The notes under the pieces: model-generated | Seen by the model: the letters and a program-made list of their open reading frames with translations, nothing else | What the model was told of the DNA's origin: nothing | Databases searched by the model: none | Made by a program: the position numbers and the translations under genes | Source of the DNA: JAISGQ01 sp045604155 | GTDB taxonomy: Bacteria > Bacillota > Clostridia > Oscillospirales > Acutalibacteraceae | NCBI GenBank assembly: GCA_045604155.1 | Contig: JAZUNN010000054.1 | Span: 23,239-87,238, forward strand | Direction: 5' to 3' | Length of the DNA stretch: 64,000 nt | Part shown: positions 50,454 to 59,862 of the stretch, one piece after another | Numbering within the stretch: the first letter of the stretch is position 1 | Layout of the letters: every line of letters begins with the position of its first letter

Positions 50454-53400
50454 TTATGCCTTATTCTGCTTTCTGCGTCTGAGGTACTGAACATAGATTG
50501 CCATACCACAGAGTGAGATAAGCATTACATTGAGTGCTGCCATGACGCCTCGTCCATTGTCGTCGCCTGTATCCGGGGTCTCAGAGCCGCCGCTTACAGT
50601 CTTTTTCACTACAATGTACTCAACCTCGATGGTTACTGCACCGACAGATTCCCATGCTTTTCCGTTGTATACGTACTTCATGAATTCGGTTCTCAGCACA
50701 TATGTGCCTGCTTTGGACTGTTTAAAGCTTGCGGAATAATCATAAGAGGAATCGTCAACACCGCCCCAGTCGCCTGAGGGGTCTGCATGATGCCAGTTCA
50801 TGGGTACGTAATACTCATCACCGACAACAAGACTGCCGTTCTGCCAGAAACCAATAGCTTTGAATCTGATATCATCATTGACAAAGAATGTTCTGTCCTC
50901 GTCCTCAAATTCCACTGCAGGAGCTCCTGTGATGGGATCTACCGTGAAGGAAATGATAACCTCGGTGTCTTCCATTACCTTTTCAAGAGTCAGAATCTTT
51001 CCGTTTGCAGAATCTGTAAGAGCAGAAAGATCTGCTTTTGTTCCGTTTACGGTGATTTCAGCAATTTCATAACGGTCATTATCTGTGGTAATGGTTATTT
51101 CCGTATCTCTGCCTTTGATAATGCTTGCTTCTGTGGGGTCTGCAGTACCGCCGACACCTGCCTTTGCAGTGACAGTAACTCTGGCTTCCTTCCAGATTGC
51201 ATACAGAATAACTTCATCGCCCTCGGTAAGGTTTATAACCTCCTGACCGTCGGTGTAAAGAATATCAGTTGATGCCTTGTCGGTATTCCAACCGAGGAAC
51301 ATGTACTCTGCTCTTGTAAATGCATTTGCATCAAGATTTTCGGCTGTATCATAAACCATTTCCTGGTCTGCCATGGTACCCTCGCCGCCGTTTGCGTCGA
51401 ATCTGACAATATAGCTGTTGGCTGTCCAGACGGCGAAAAGGTCGACAGTTCCACCGTCTACAGCAGTCAGGTTTTTCACTGCCTGCTTGTCGGTGTATTC
51501 TGCAGTTGTTGCTGTGCTGTCAGTGCTCCAGCCTGCGAAGGTGTAACCGGTTCTGGTAAATGCATTTTCACTCAGAGCCTTTTCCTCGTCAAATACAAAC
51601 TTCTGGTCTGCCATAGTGCCTTCACCATTGTTTGCATTGAAGCGCACAGTGTATTCGTTTGCTGTCCATGAAGCGGTGATTTTCATGTCCTTTGCAGGCA
51701 TTTTTGCAGGAATTTCGGTGTCCCAGCCTGCGAAGGTGTAGCCTTCTCTTGTGGGATCTGCAGGCTTGGTTACGTCGGTATTGTAGTTCTGAGTAATGTC
51801 TGCTACCTCAGTACCGCCGTTGGAATCAAAGTCAATGGTGTACTGATTGATATTCCACTGAGCAGTGATCTTCGTATCCTTTGCAGGCATCTTTGCAGGA
51901 ATTTCGGTATCCCAGCCTGCGAAGATGTAACCCTCTCTTGTGGGGTCTGCGGGCTTGGTTACATCGGTATTGTAATTCTGAGTGATGTCTGCTACCTCAG
52001 TACCGCCGTTGGAATCGAAATCAATGGTGTACTGATTGATATTCCACTGAGCAGTGATCTTCGTATCCTTTGCAGGCATCTTTGCAGGGATTTCGGTGTC
52101 CCAGCCTGCGAAGGTATAGCCTTCTCTTGTGGGGTCTGCAGGCTTGGTGACATCAGTGTTGTAATTCTGAGTGATGTCTGCTACCTCAGTACCGCCGTTG
52201 GAATCGAAGTCAATGGTGTACTGATTGATATTCCACTGAGCAGTGATCTTCATATCCTTTGCAGGCATCTTTGCGGGGATTTCGGTGTCCCAGCCTGCGA
52301 AGGTGTAACCATCTCTTGTGGGGTCTGCGGGCTTGGTGACATCGGTATTGTAATTCTGAGTGATGTCTGCAACCTCAGTACCGCCGTTGGAATCAAAATC
52401 AATGGTGTACTGATTGATATTCCACTGAGCGGTGATCTTCATATCCTTTGCGGGCATCTTTGCGGGAATTTCAGTGTCCCAGCCTGCGAAGGTGTAGCCT
52501 TCTCTTGTGGGGTCTGCAGGCTTGGTTACGTCGGTATTGTAGTTCTGAGTAATGTCTGCAACTTCAGTACCGCCGTTGGAATCAAAGTCGATGGTGTACT
52601 GATTGATATTCCACTTGGCGGTTATCTTCATGTCCTTTGCAGGCATCTTTGCGGGGATTTCGGTGTCCCAGCCTGCGAAGGTGTATCCCTCTCTTGTGGG
52701 GTCTGCAGGGGGGGTGACATCGGTGTTGTAGTCCAGGGTGATGTCAGCTACTTCACTGCCGCCATTGGAATCAAAGTCGATGGTGTACTGATTGATATTC
52801 CACTGAGCGGTTATCTTCATGTCCTTTGCAGGCATCTTTGCAGGAATTTCAGTATCCCAGCCTGCGAAGGTATAGCCTTCTCTTGTGGGGTCTGCAGGCT
52901 TGGTGACGTCAGTGTTGTAATTCTGAGTGATGTCTGCTACCTCAGTACCGCCGTTTGAATCGAAGTCAATGGTGTACTGATTGGTTTCCCAGATTGCATA
53001 GAGCGTTACCGTACCGCCATTTACTGAGGAAAGATTTCTTACCCACTGTGCATCAGTAAAACGTGCATCAGCTGCATTTTTATCAGTGTTCCAACCAAGG
53101 AACGTATAACCTGTTCTCTTAAATGCGTTTGCTGTCAGCTTCTGGAGCACACCATATACAAACTCCTGGTCTGCCATTGTGCCTGTTCCGCCGTTTGCAT
53201 CGAACTTAACGGTGTAGCTGTTGGCTGTCCAGATTGCATAGAGCGTTACTGTGTCACCGTTTATTGCGGTAAGATTCTTTACTGACTGCTTATCGGTGTA
53301 GGTTGCTGTTGTTGCATCCTTATCGGTGTTCCAGCCAAGGAATGTGTAGCCCGTTCTCTTGAATGCGTTTGCAGTAAGGTTCTGTGCCACATCGTAAACA

Positions 53401-56400
53401 AATGACTGATCTGCCATTGTGCCTGTTCCACCGTTTGCATTGAACTTGACGGTGTAGGTATTGGCTGTCCACTTGGCGGTTATCTTCATATCCTTTGCGG
53501 GCATTGTGGTGGGGATTGTGGTGTCCCAGCCTGCAAAGGTGTAACCGGTTCTTGTAGGATTAGCAGGTTTTGTAATGGTCGTGCCGTAATTCTGGGTAAT
53601 ATCTGCTACTTCACTACCACCGTTGGAATCGAAGTCGATGGTGTAGCTGTTAATCTTCCAGATTGCATAAAGGTTTACGGTTGCACCATTAGTTGCACTG
53701 AGGTTATTGACAGACTGCTTGTCGGTGTAAGTCGCCGTAGTCGCAGTGCTGGTCTTACTCCAACCAAGGAATGTGTACCCCGTTCTGCTAAATGCATTTG
53801 CTGTAAGGTTCTGTGCAGTGCCATAGGTGAATGCCTGATTCGACATTGTTCCCGTACCGCCGTTTGCATTGAACTTGACGGTGTAGGTGTTGACCTTCCA
53901 GATTGCATAGAGAGTTACTGTGCCCCCATTGGTCGAAGTGAGATTCTTGACTGACTGCTTATCGGTGTAGGTTGCTGTTGTTGCAGTCTTGGTCTTGCTC
54001 CAACCAAGGAATGTGTAGCCGGTTCTGCTAAATGCGTTTGCTGTAAGGTTCTGTGCAGTACCATAGGTGAATGCCTGATTCGACATTGTTCCTGTACCAC
54101 CGTTTGCATTAAACTTGACAGTGTAGGTGTTGGTGCTGTACAGAGCGGTAACAGTAATATCGCTCTGTACATCGGTAAATGCAACGTCCCAGCCAGTAAA
54201 GTATTTGCCTTCTACAACAGGACGATTTGCGGCATCCGCATACGGGTCGGTAGCATCTTCACCCTTCCATACGTCTTGCTCGTCAATAACAGTACCATTA
54301 TCTACGAATGTTACTGTATAGAGTTCATCAAAAACAATTGTTGCAGTGAGGCTTCCGGTGAAATTCGGATAGGATTCGGGGTACTTTGTCAGGTCAACCT
54401 TGGTATTCTTAGTACCGTCATGAATGGTGACCGAGCGCACTGCATAATTGTCTTTATAATATTCACTGGGCATGTAGTAAAGTGTACCGTCAACTACATC
54501 AAACCTATTCATATATGATGACGAGTACACCGCCTGGTCTTCATCGTCCATCTGCTTAAAGCCTGCACTGACCTTGTATTTCACAATGCTCTCAAGACCT
54601 GAGAGCATATGTTGCATCTGGGATGCGTTTGCTGTGTCAAAGGACGAAATATCAAGCGAAACCAGACTCTTACAGCCACTGAACATAGCTATCAGTTCAA
54701 CACTGTCAATCAGTTCAAAGCTTGAAGCATCAATCGAAACAACTGATTCGCATCGGTCAAACATACCACTCATATCAGTTACTTTTGATGTATCAAACGA
54801 TGAAACATCAAGCACCTTTACACTTTTGCAGCACGAGAACATAGAGTCCATATTAGTTACATTCGCAGTGTCAAAGTTTGAAACATCGATTACCGAGAGA
54901 CTCTCACAGTTGTAGAACATCTCATACATATTCGTAACATTTGAGGTGTCGAATCCGGATACATCAATTGTGGGCAATTTTTTGCAGGTACTAAACATTG
55001 ATTCCATATTTGTACATGCAGAAGTGTCAAAATTAGTTACATCAAGCTCTACAAGATTGTCGCAGCTATAGAACATATTGGACATGTCCGTACACACCGA
55101 TGTATCGAAATTGGTAACATCAATCGTCGGCATAAGGTCGCAGTTGACGAACATACCACTCATGTCCTTGACTTTGGATGTATTGAATCCGGTGACATCG
55201 ATTTCGGGCAGTAATAGGCAGCAATTAAACATACTGCTCATGTCGGTACAGGCAGATGTATCGAAATTTGTAACATCAAGATATGGGAGTTTCTGACAAA
55301 ATCTGAACATACCACTCATGTCTTTTACTTTTGATGTGTTGAATTTGGTCACATCAAGCGCAGGAAGTGTCGTACAGCTGTAAAACATCGAATTCATGTC
55401 AGTTACGTTTGCAGTATTGAATTTTGTGACATCAAGCGAAGTAAGTTTTGAGCAACCCCTGAACATGGAACTCATATCGGTCACTTTTGCTGTGTTGAAT
55501 TTTGTGACATCAAGCGAAGTAAGACTGCTGCAATTTTCAAACATGGAGCTCATGTCAGTTACATTTGTCGTAACGAGCTTTGTGACATCGAGCTTTGTGA
55601 GCTTATTGCAATTACTGAACATATTGTTCATTTTGGTCACTTTTGATGTGTTCATTTTTGTTACATCAAGTGAAGTAAGACCATAACAACCACTGAACAT
55701 ATAACTCATATTAGTTACATTTGATGTATCAAATGTTATGTCAAGAGATGTGAGATTGTTACAGCCGTAGAACATTTTCTGCATATTGGTTACTTTGGAA
55801 GTATTGATATTACCAAAATTAATGGCGGTCATATCGCAGCCTTCAAACATACCAACCATATTGGTTACACTTGCGGTGTTAAGAGTGGAAATATCAATGG
55901 TGTTAAAACCGCTGTACCCAAACATGCTCTGCATACTTGTGCAGCCGGTTGTATCAAGGCCACTCAGGTCAATGCTTGTACATTTAGTCAGCCAGAAGAA
56001 AAGATAGGACGCCGAAGTGCCGGTTTTGACCCCGGGCTTCACAACAACGCTCGTGACCGAACTGCGATAATCCCTCCAGCCATAGTTAGTGTTTGTGCCG
56101 CTTTGGGTTGATGCAAGGGTGCCGCTGACACCGTCAGCAGGCTCAATGGTGAGTACACCGTTGTCGTCAATGGTCCATTTACAGGTGCCTGATGTGCCGC
56201 TTGCAATATTATCGGTTACGGTGATTATAAATTCTTCACCGTCAATGGTGAGAGTAAGGGTTTCATTGCTTGTAAATGCCTTGTGGGATTCAATCAGCCA
56301 GTCATTTTCTGTCTGCTCAACAGTAAAGAGACTTTCGTCACTGCTTTCTGCAGCGGTTACTGTGCCGGGAATTCCAAGTACCTCGAGGACTTCCGAAAGC

Positions 56401-57203
56401 ATAACGCTTTCCATTCCATCGAGCACGTACTGAAGCTCTCCGTAAGTGAATTCAACAGTGAAATATGAGAATGAATCGGTTGCTGCCATAACGGAATTTC
56501 CCGCAACCATGGATGATATCTTTTCTGTTTCGGTAATTTCGTTGTCTGTGTGGTATACAGATACATCTGCTGCCGAAGGAATATCTGCCATTGCAAACTG
56601 AACAAGAACTTCTCCGTATGCTGTATCCGGCTGTATCTCCTTGCCATCGAGCATGACCTTGATATCATATGTAACGGAGCTTGTGTTGATCTTCTTGTCA
56701 ATAAGGCTCTCAACATCCTCTGCAGTAGTGTCATTTACCGCCGAAATGCTGAGCTTTGCATCTGCAGGAAAAACACCTGCCGGTGCAAACACATTTATCT
56801 TCGTCCCATCAACTGTTATGTTCTGTGAAAAAACAGGATGTGTTGCAGAAATATCAGTATCTGATACTGTGTCTGCGATATCTGTTTCTGAAATATTGTC
56901 AGTGTCATTGCCGCTCTGTGCAGGCTTCTTAGTATCGGTTGAGGAAGCCTCCGCCTGAGTATCGCTCTCTGACACTTTATCCGCAGGAATAATATCGCAA
57001 TCTGACAGAATACACGGTGCATCTTTTATGACTTCTCCGTCGAGAATGTCCTCTGCATAATCCCCATCTGAAATAATATCATCTGCAGATACACGAGGTA
57101 ATGCAGCAAGGGGAATTGCGGCAAAAAGAATGCCAAGCATTATTAAAATAATAACCAGACGCTTCGAGCTGTCTTTAAACAACTTTCTTATGGATTCATT
57201 CAT
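50454..57203 (-). CDS. Giant BspA/InlB-repeat surface adhesin with PDTGD sorting-like signal
   Basis: A 2249-residue surface protein. A signal peptide (hydrophobic residues about 16-36) leads to an acidic region with SESD/SETD/SDTD linkers. About residues 390-880 hold some 18 DUF285/BspA-type units of about 25 residues (LTSLDVTKFNTAKVTDMSSM then F). From about 1010 to 2000 come InlB-B/Flg_new-type repeats of two sorts: about 70-residue (TVKFNANGGTGTM) and 63-residue (YTIDFDSNGGTEVADI) units, seven of the latter in near-identical tandem. An Ig-like C-terminal part precedes TPDTGD, a hydrophobic helix and RRRKQNKA, the plan of a sortase signal. Start follows AGGTGG. A role in adhesion is inferred from family. 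Confidence 0.9.
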   Translation of the reverse strand: MNESIRKLFKDSSKRLVIILIMLGILFAAIPLAALPRVSADDIISDGDYAEDILDGEVIKDAPCILSDCDIIPADKVSESDTQAEASSTDTKKPAQSGNDTDNISETDIADTVSDTDISATHPVFSQNITVDGTKINVFAPAGVFPADAKLSISAVNDTTAEDVESLIDKKINTSSVTYDIKVMLDGKEIQPDTAYGEVLVQFAMADIPSAADVSVYHTDNEITETEKISSMVAGNSVMAATDSFSYFTVEFTYGELQYVLDGMESVMLSEVLEVLGIPGTVTAAESSDESLFTVEQTENDWLIESHKAFTSNETLTLTIDGEEFIITVTDNIASGTSGTCKWTIDDNGVLTIEPADGVSGTLASTQSGTNTNYGWRDYRSSVTSVVVKPGVKTGTSASYLFFWLTKCTSIDLSGLDTTGCTSMQSMFGYSGFNTIDISTLNTASVTNMVGMFEGCDMTAINFGNINTSKVTNMQKMFYGCNNLTSLDITFDTSNVTNMSYMFSGCYGLTSLDVTKMNTSKVTKMNNMFSNCNKLTKLDVTKLVTTNVTDMSSMFENCSSLTSLDVTKFNTAKVTDMSSMFRGCSKLTSLDVTKFNTANVTDMNSMFYSCTTLPALDVTKFNTSKVKDMSGMFRFCQKLPYLDVTNFDTSACTDMSSMFNCCLLLPEIDVTGFNTSKVKDMSGMFVNCDLMPTIDVTNFDTSVCTDMSNMFYSCDNLVELDVTNFDTSACTNMESMFSTCKKLPTIDVSGFDTSNVTNMYEMFYNCESLSVIDVSNFDTANVTNMDSMFSCCKSVKVLDVSSFDTSKVTDMSGMFDRCESVVSIDASSFELIDSVELIAMFSGCKSLVSLDISSFDTANASQMQHMLSGLESIVKYKVSAGFKQMDDEDQAVYSSSYMNRFDVVDGTLYYMPSEYYKDNYAVRSVTIHDGTKNTKVDLTKYPESYPNFTGSLTATIVFDELYTVTFVDNGTVIDEQDVWKGEDATDPYADAANRPVVEGKYFTGWDVAFTDVQSDITVTALYSTNTYTVKFNANGGTGTMSNQAFTYGTAQNLTANAFSRTGYTFLGWSKTKTATTATYTDKQSVKNLTSTNGGTVTLYAIWKVNTYTVKFNANGGTGTMSNQAFTYGTAQNLTANAFSRTGYTFLGWSKTSTATTATYTDKQSVNNLSATNGATVNLYAIWKINSYTIDFDSNGGSEVADITQNYGTTITKPANPTRTGYTFAGWDTTIPTTMPAKDMKITAKWTANTYTVKFNANGGTGTMADQSFVYDVAQNLTANAFKRTGYTFLGWNTDKDATTATYTDKQSVKNLTAINGDTVTLYAIWTANSYTVKFDANGGTGTMADQEFVYGVLQKLTANAFKRTGYTFLGWNTDKNAADARFTDAQWVRNLSSVNGGTVTLYAIWETNQYTIDFDSNGGTEVADITQNYNTDVTKPADPTREGYTFAGWDTEIPAKMPAKDMKITAQWNINQYTIDFDSNGGSEVADITLDYNTDVTPPADPTREGYTFAGWDTEIPAKMPAKDMKITAKWNINQYTIDFDSNGGTEVADITQNYNTDVTKPADPTREGYTFAGWDTEIPAKMPAKDMKITAQWNINQYTIDFDSNGGTEVADITQNYNTDVTKPADPTRDGYTFAGWDTEIPAKMPAKDMKITAQWNINQYTIDFDSNGGTEVADITQNYNTDVTKPADPTREGYTFAGWDTEIPAKMPAKDTKITAQWNINQYTIDFDSNGGTEVADITQNYNTDVTKPADPTREGYIFAGWDTEIPAKMPAKDTKITAQWNINQYTIDFDSNGGTEVADITQNYNTDVTKPADPTREGYTFAGWDTEIPAKMPAKDMKITASWTANEYTVRFNANNGEGTMADQKFVFDEEKALSENAFTRTGYTFAGWSTDSTATTAEYTDKQAVKNLTAVDGGTVDLFAVWTANSYIVRFDANGGEGTMADQEMVYDTAENLDANAFTRAEYMFLGWNTDKASTDILYTDGQEVINLTEGDEVILYAIWKEARVTVTAKAGVGGTADPTEASIIKGRDTEITITTDNDRYEIAEITVNGTKADLSALTDSANGKILTLEKVMEDTEVIISFTVDPITGAPAVEFEDEDRTFFVNDDIRFKAIGFWQNGSLVVGDEYYVPMNWHHADPSGDWGGVDDSSYDYSASFKQSKAGTYVLRTEFMKYVYNGKAWESVGAVTIEVEYIVVKKTVSGGSETPDTGDDNGRGVMAALNVMLISLCGMAIYVQYLRRRKQNKA
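51662..52984 (-). repeat. Seven near-identical 189-bp tandem repeats (63-residue InlB-type units)
   Basis: Seven copies of a 63-codon unit differ by only a handful of residues (for example TREGYTF, TRDGYTF, TREGYIF; KDMKI or KDTKI). Synonymous differences exist but are few. An eighth, more diverged unit stands upstream near 53470-53660. The near identity suggests recent expansion or homogenisation, so copy number may vary between strains. Confidence 0.88.
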
Positions 57204-57564
57204 CTGTATTCCACCTTATGTCATGTTTTCATGCACTCCATCCTAGTGCACACTTTTCTATATTATGAAATATTTTACAACTTAGTTATCACATTGTCAA
57301 TAATTCCAGTTCCCACACCTTGTTTTACATAATGCATTTCCGAATGGCAAATGTATCAATTCTCCTTGATTTAAGGCGATTTTTTATATTTATAACAAGC
57401 GGATATTAACATAACATCGGGCGACCAGCCAAAAAAATTATTCTTAGTATTTTCTTTCATTGAGAAACCGGAATATCTGTGCCAATAAATAAAAAAGGAC
57501 AGCTGGATGCTATCCTTTGAATCAACTTACGACTATTGGGTTCTGATTTGTTTTTATAAAAAAC
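57204..57564. other. Intergenic region with adhesin promoter, hairpin and terminator-like hairpin
   Basis: On the minus strand, TTGACA (57300-57295) and TAAAAT (57277-57272), 17 apart, form the adhesin promoter. Its leader contains a small hairpin (TGCACT 57232-57237 with AGTGCA 57245-57250). At 57491-57518 an imperfect hairpin (AAAGGACAGC..GCTATCCTTT) with a minus-strand T-run resembles the terminator at 49441. No gene was seen. Confidence 0.65.
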
Positions 57565-57592
57565 AAGACGGATTTCTTACGAAATCCGTCTT
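57565..57592 (-). terminator. Terminator of the tRNA whose 3' end remains here
   Basis: AAGACGGATTTC (57565-57576) pairs perfectly with GAAATCCGTCTT (57581-57592); on the minus strand TTGTTTTTT follows. Confidence 0.82.
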
Positions 57593-57594
57593 AG

Positions 57595-57617
57595 TGGTGC
57601 GAGTGACGAGACTTGAA
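57595..57617 (-). other. tRNA 3'-end remnant, probable attachment site (attL/attR) of the integrated element
   Basis: Read on the minus strand this is positions 54-76 of a tRNA: T-loop TTCAAGT, T-stem CTCGT, acceptor CACTCGC, discriminator A and an encoded CCA, followed two bases later by a terminator. The 5' side does not continue as a tRNA, so only the 3' fragment is present. This is what remains after an integrase inserts into a tRNA 3' end; the intact gene (acceptor 5' strand expected GCGAGTG, perhaps tRNA-Leu) should lie at the element's far end. A second TCGCACCACTA on the minus strand occurs at 57677-57667. Confidence 0.75.
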
Positions 57618-57785
57618 TCAGACTAATAAGCATTTATGATATTTTAATCTGCGTCAATTTATCGCATAGTGGTGCGATTTTTTTAACATCTTCCGTTCAA
57701 GTTAATTCAATCAAAACAATGTAAAATAAACGGCATAAGCGGCAAATAAACGGCAAACAAGCGACAGATTTTAAGCCGCTCGATG
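57618..57785. other. Element end between attachment site and integrase
   Basis: Contains an 11-bp direct repeat of the tRNA-end junction, TAGTGGTGCGA at 57592-57602 and 57667-57677. The second copy lies in a small hairpin (ATCGCA..TGCGAT) followed by a plus-strand T-run. AAACGGCA is repeated at 57730 and 57747. Such repeats could be integrase arm-type sites. Confidence 0.45.
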
Positions 57786-59012
57786 CTATGCTTCTGCTCT
57801 TTTCTTCGTCTTTCCTATGGGTAAGGCGTTGCCGATTGCGTCCGCTGCCTTTGCCTGAGCTTCCGCAAATGTATGAGCGTATATATTCAGTGTGGTTGAC
57901 GTATTGGAGTGACCAAGAGCTGCCGATACTGTTCTAACATCTACACTGGCATTTATAAGCATCGAAGCATTCAAGTGTCTCATACCGTGAACATTAACAT
58001 ATCTCATTCCGGTGCGGTCACAGAATTTCTTGAACCACCATGCAGGGGTATTCGGAAACATCGGCTCACCGTTCCACCGGGTGAATAGACGGTCTGTATC
58101 AATCCATTGGCTGCCGAGCTTCTCACGCTCCTCTTGCTGCCATGCTCTGTACTGTGACAGAATATCAAATACGCCCTCTGGAAGCCGTAAAACACGGTTA
58201 GAGCCTTTTGTCTTTACAGTGTCAGTATATACCCCCCTGCGCTTTGTGTAAAGGCTATTGCGGCAAATGCTGAACGTACAACTGCCAAAGTCAAAATCTT
58301 TCCATTCAAGCCCTAACAGCTCCGCTCTGCGTGCTCCCGAATATATCGCAAGAGTAAAGAACATTCGGAACTGCCAATCTTCACCCTCTAAAAGCTCCAA
58401 TAAACGAGCGGCTTCATCAAGTGTATAGCACTCTCTTTCCGCTGTATTCAGCGAAGGCGGTATGACCTTATCACACGGATTACTTGCTATCATTTCAAGG
58501 CGTTCTGCATAAGACATTATACAAGACACAAACGATAGATAACCCCTCACCGTTTTAGGCGATAGTCCAGACGGCGGCGGTAATTCTTCATCGGGAGTGT
58601 CTTTCTTTATGTGCGGGATCTTTATGCCTGGCTCTGACAGATTGTCAATGAAGCTTTGCACGTCTCTGACTGTGATTTTATCCACACGCTTTGCTCCCAG
58701 AGCTGCATACGTTCTCTTGGTCAACGAGCGGTAGCTTGACACTGTACGCTCTTTCAGGTGCTTTTCTGCGTATGTATCGAGCCATTCTTCCGCAAGCTGT
58801 TCAAACTTAACTGCACCGCTTGCCCCTCCACCGTTCCGCACTTTTTCCTCAAACAGTGTGGCTTGTCGGTTTAATTCCTTTTCGATCTGCCGAGCGGTCA
58901 TGTTCGGCTCTGGCCTCCACGTCATATACTTACGCTGCTGTACGCCTTTTGTATTGTAGCCGCTCGATACAGTTATCAAGTAAGAATCTCCACGCTTCTT
59001 AATCGTCGGCAT
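57786..59012 (-). CDS. int: Tyrosine-family site-specific integrase
   Basis: A 408-residue tyrosine recombinase of the phage/ICE type. The N-terminal arm-binding and SAM-like domains (VKFEQLAEEWLDTYAEKHLK) are followed by the catalytic domain: Arg in YSGARRAELLGLEW, HGMRHLNAS with His and Arg, His in ALGHSN, and the tyrosine nucleophile in TLNIYAH. It lies about 170 bases from the tRNA remnant, which it probably recognises. The start at 59012 (MPTIKKRG) is chosen by family form; its ribosome site is weak and it overlaps the repressor gene by 14 bases, suggesting coupling. Confidence 0.93.
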   Translation of the reverse strand: MPTIKKRGDSYLITVSSGYNTKGVQQRKYMTWRPEPNMTARQIEKELNRQATLFEEKVRNGGGASGAVKFEQLAEEWLDTYAEKHLKERTVSSYRSLTKRTYAALGAKRVDKITVRDVQSFIDNLSEPGIKIPHIKKDTPDEELPPPSGLSPKTVRGYLSFVSCIMSYAERLEMIASNPCDKVIPPSLNTAERECYTLDEAARLLELLEGEDWQFRMFFTLAIYSGARRAELLGLEWKDFDFGSCTFSICRNSLYTKRRGVYTDTVKTKGSNRVLRLPEGVFDILSQYRAWQQEEREKLGSQWIDTDRLFTRWNGEPMFPNTPAWWFKKFCDRTGMRYVNVHGMRHLNASMLINASVDVRTVSAALGHSNTSTTLNIYAHTFAEAQAKAADAIGNALPIGKTKKRAEA

Positions 59013-59715
59013 TTGAATCACCACTGTTAATAAATCTTCCTTTTCTGGGATGTCGGATAGTTGTGTCATTCAAATAATCCTTCATTCCTTCAACACTTGG
59101 TGAGAAGTTATTCTTTTGGATGTCCTTCAGCGTATTAATAAATTCTGTGGAAATATATCCCAGAAGCATTTTTTCCGCATCTGCAATGGTTGTATCAATG
59201 TTTTCGGTTAATGCTCTTTCGTCTTTTTTTGGTGCAAAGAAAGCTGCGTACCCTTCAACAAACTTGTAAAAAGCATTCTCATTTACATACTCTATCATTT
59301 CAGTAAAGACACAGCGCTCCTCAATTAACCAACTTACAATATCAGCAAATTTAATAGGCTCTCCATTCAGCCCTTTAATTTCAGTAACTGTTCCCTTTTC
59401 CTCATTTTCAATAAACGATGATTCAGTCTTCTCTCTATTCCAGCATGCAAGAATCTCAACCGCTCGTTCGCTTAATCCGGTTACGCTGCATATATCTGAA
59501 TTCAGACTGTGCTTATAATCGCTCTCCCCTATCAGATATGATGCCTCGACATCTAAAATCTTTGCTATTTTAAGCAAAATATCATAATTGGGCTCTCTTC
59601 CATTTTCATAAGCTGAATAGCTTTGAACTGAGACACCGAGCTTCTCTGCAATCTCAGCTTGCTTTATTCCCTTTTCAACACGAGCGTTTCTGAGCCTTTC
59701 GGAAAACACTGACAT
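58999..59715 (-). CDS. Xre-family repressor of the integrated element
   Basis: A 238-residue protein with an N-terminal Cro/CI-type helix-turn-helix (RNARVEKGIKQAEIAEKLGV then SVQSYSAYENGREPNYD) and a long C-terminal region without recognisable peptidase motif. It likely holds the element quiescent. The ATG at 59715 stands nine bases after AAAGGAG; a TTG at 59721 is too close to that site. Transcribed with int and divergent from the Cro-like gene, the layout of CI-type or PICI Stl-type control. Confidence 0.88.
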   Translation of the reverse strand: MSVFSERLRNARVEKGIKQAEIAEKLGVSVQSYSAYENGREPNYDILLKIAKILDVEASYLIGESDYKHSLNSDICSVTGLSERAVEILACWNREKTESSFIENEEKGTVTEIKGLNGEPIKFADIVSWLIEERCVFTEMIEYVNENAFYKFVEGYAAFFAPKKDERALTENIDTTIADAEKMLLGYISTEFINTLKDIQKNNFSPSVEGMKDYLNDTTIRHPRKGRFINSGDSNADD

Positions 59716-59741
59716 TATCAATCACTCCTTTATTTGTTGAT

Positions 59742-59773
59742 ATAATAATAACACAATCTCGTTATAGTGTAAA
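59742..59773 (-). promoter_or_regulatory. Leftward promoter of repressor-integrase
   Basis: On the minus strand, TTTACA (59773-59768) and TATTAT (59750-59745), 17-base spacer. Confidence 0.6.
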
Positions 59774-59780
59774 TATGTAC

Positions 59781-59809
59781 TTGACATATTTCTAAAAATA
59801 TTTTATACT
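59781..59809 (+). promoter_or_regulatory. Rightward promoter of the element's replication genes
   Basis: TTGACA (59781-59786) and TATACT (59804-59809), 17-base spacer, eight bases from the -35 box of the divergent promoter, so one bound repressor could affect both. Confidence 0.75.
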
Positions 59810-59862
59810 TTATTCGTAGATTTATTTATCTAACAATCCACTATTCAAGGAGTGAACGATCA

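Noticed and set aside
51662..52984. Regular repeats that could suggest a CRISPR array
   Set aside because: The 189-bp period is in frame and encodes 63-residue InlB-type units; there are no spacers or cas genes.
57661..57685. Small hairpin with T-run (ATCGCA..TGCGAT) as a terminator
   Set aside because: Only six base pairs and no plus-strand gene upstream; it more likely reflects the repeated tRNA-end junction.
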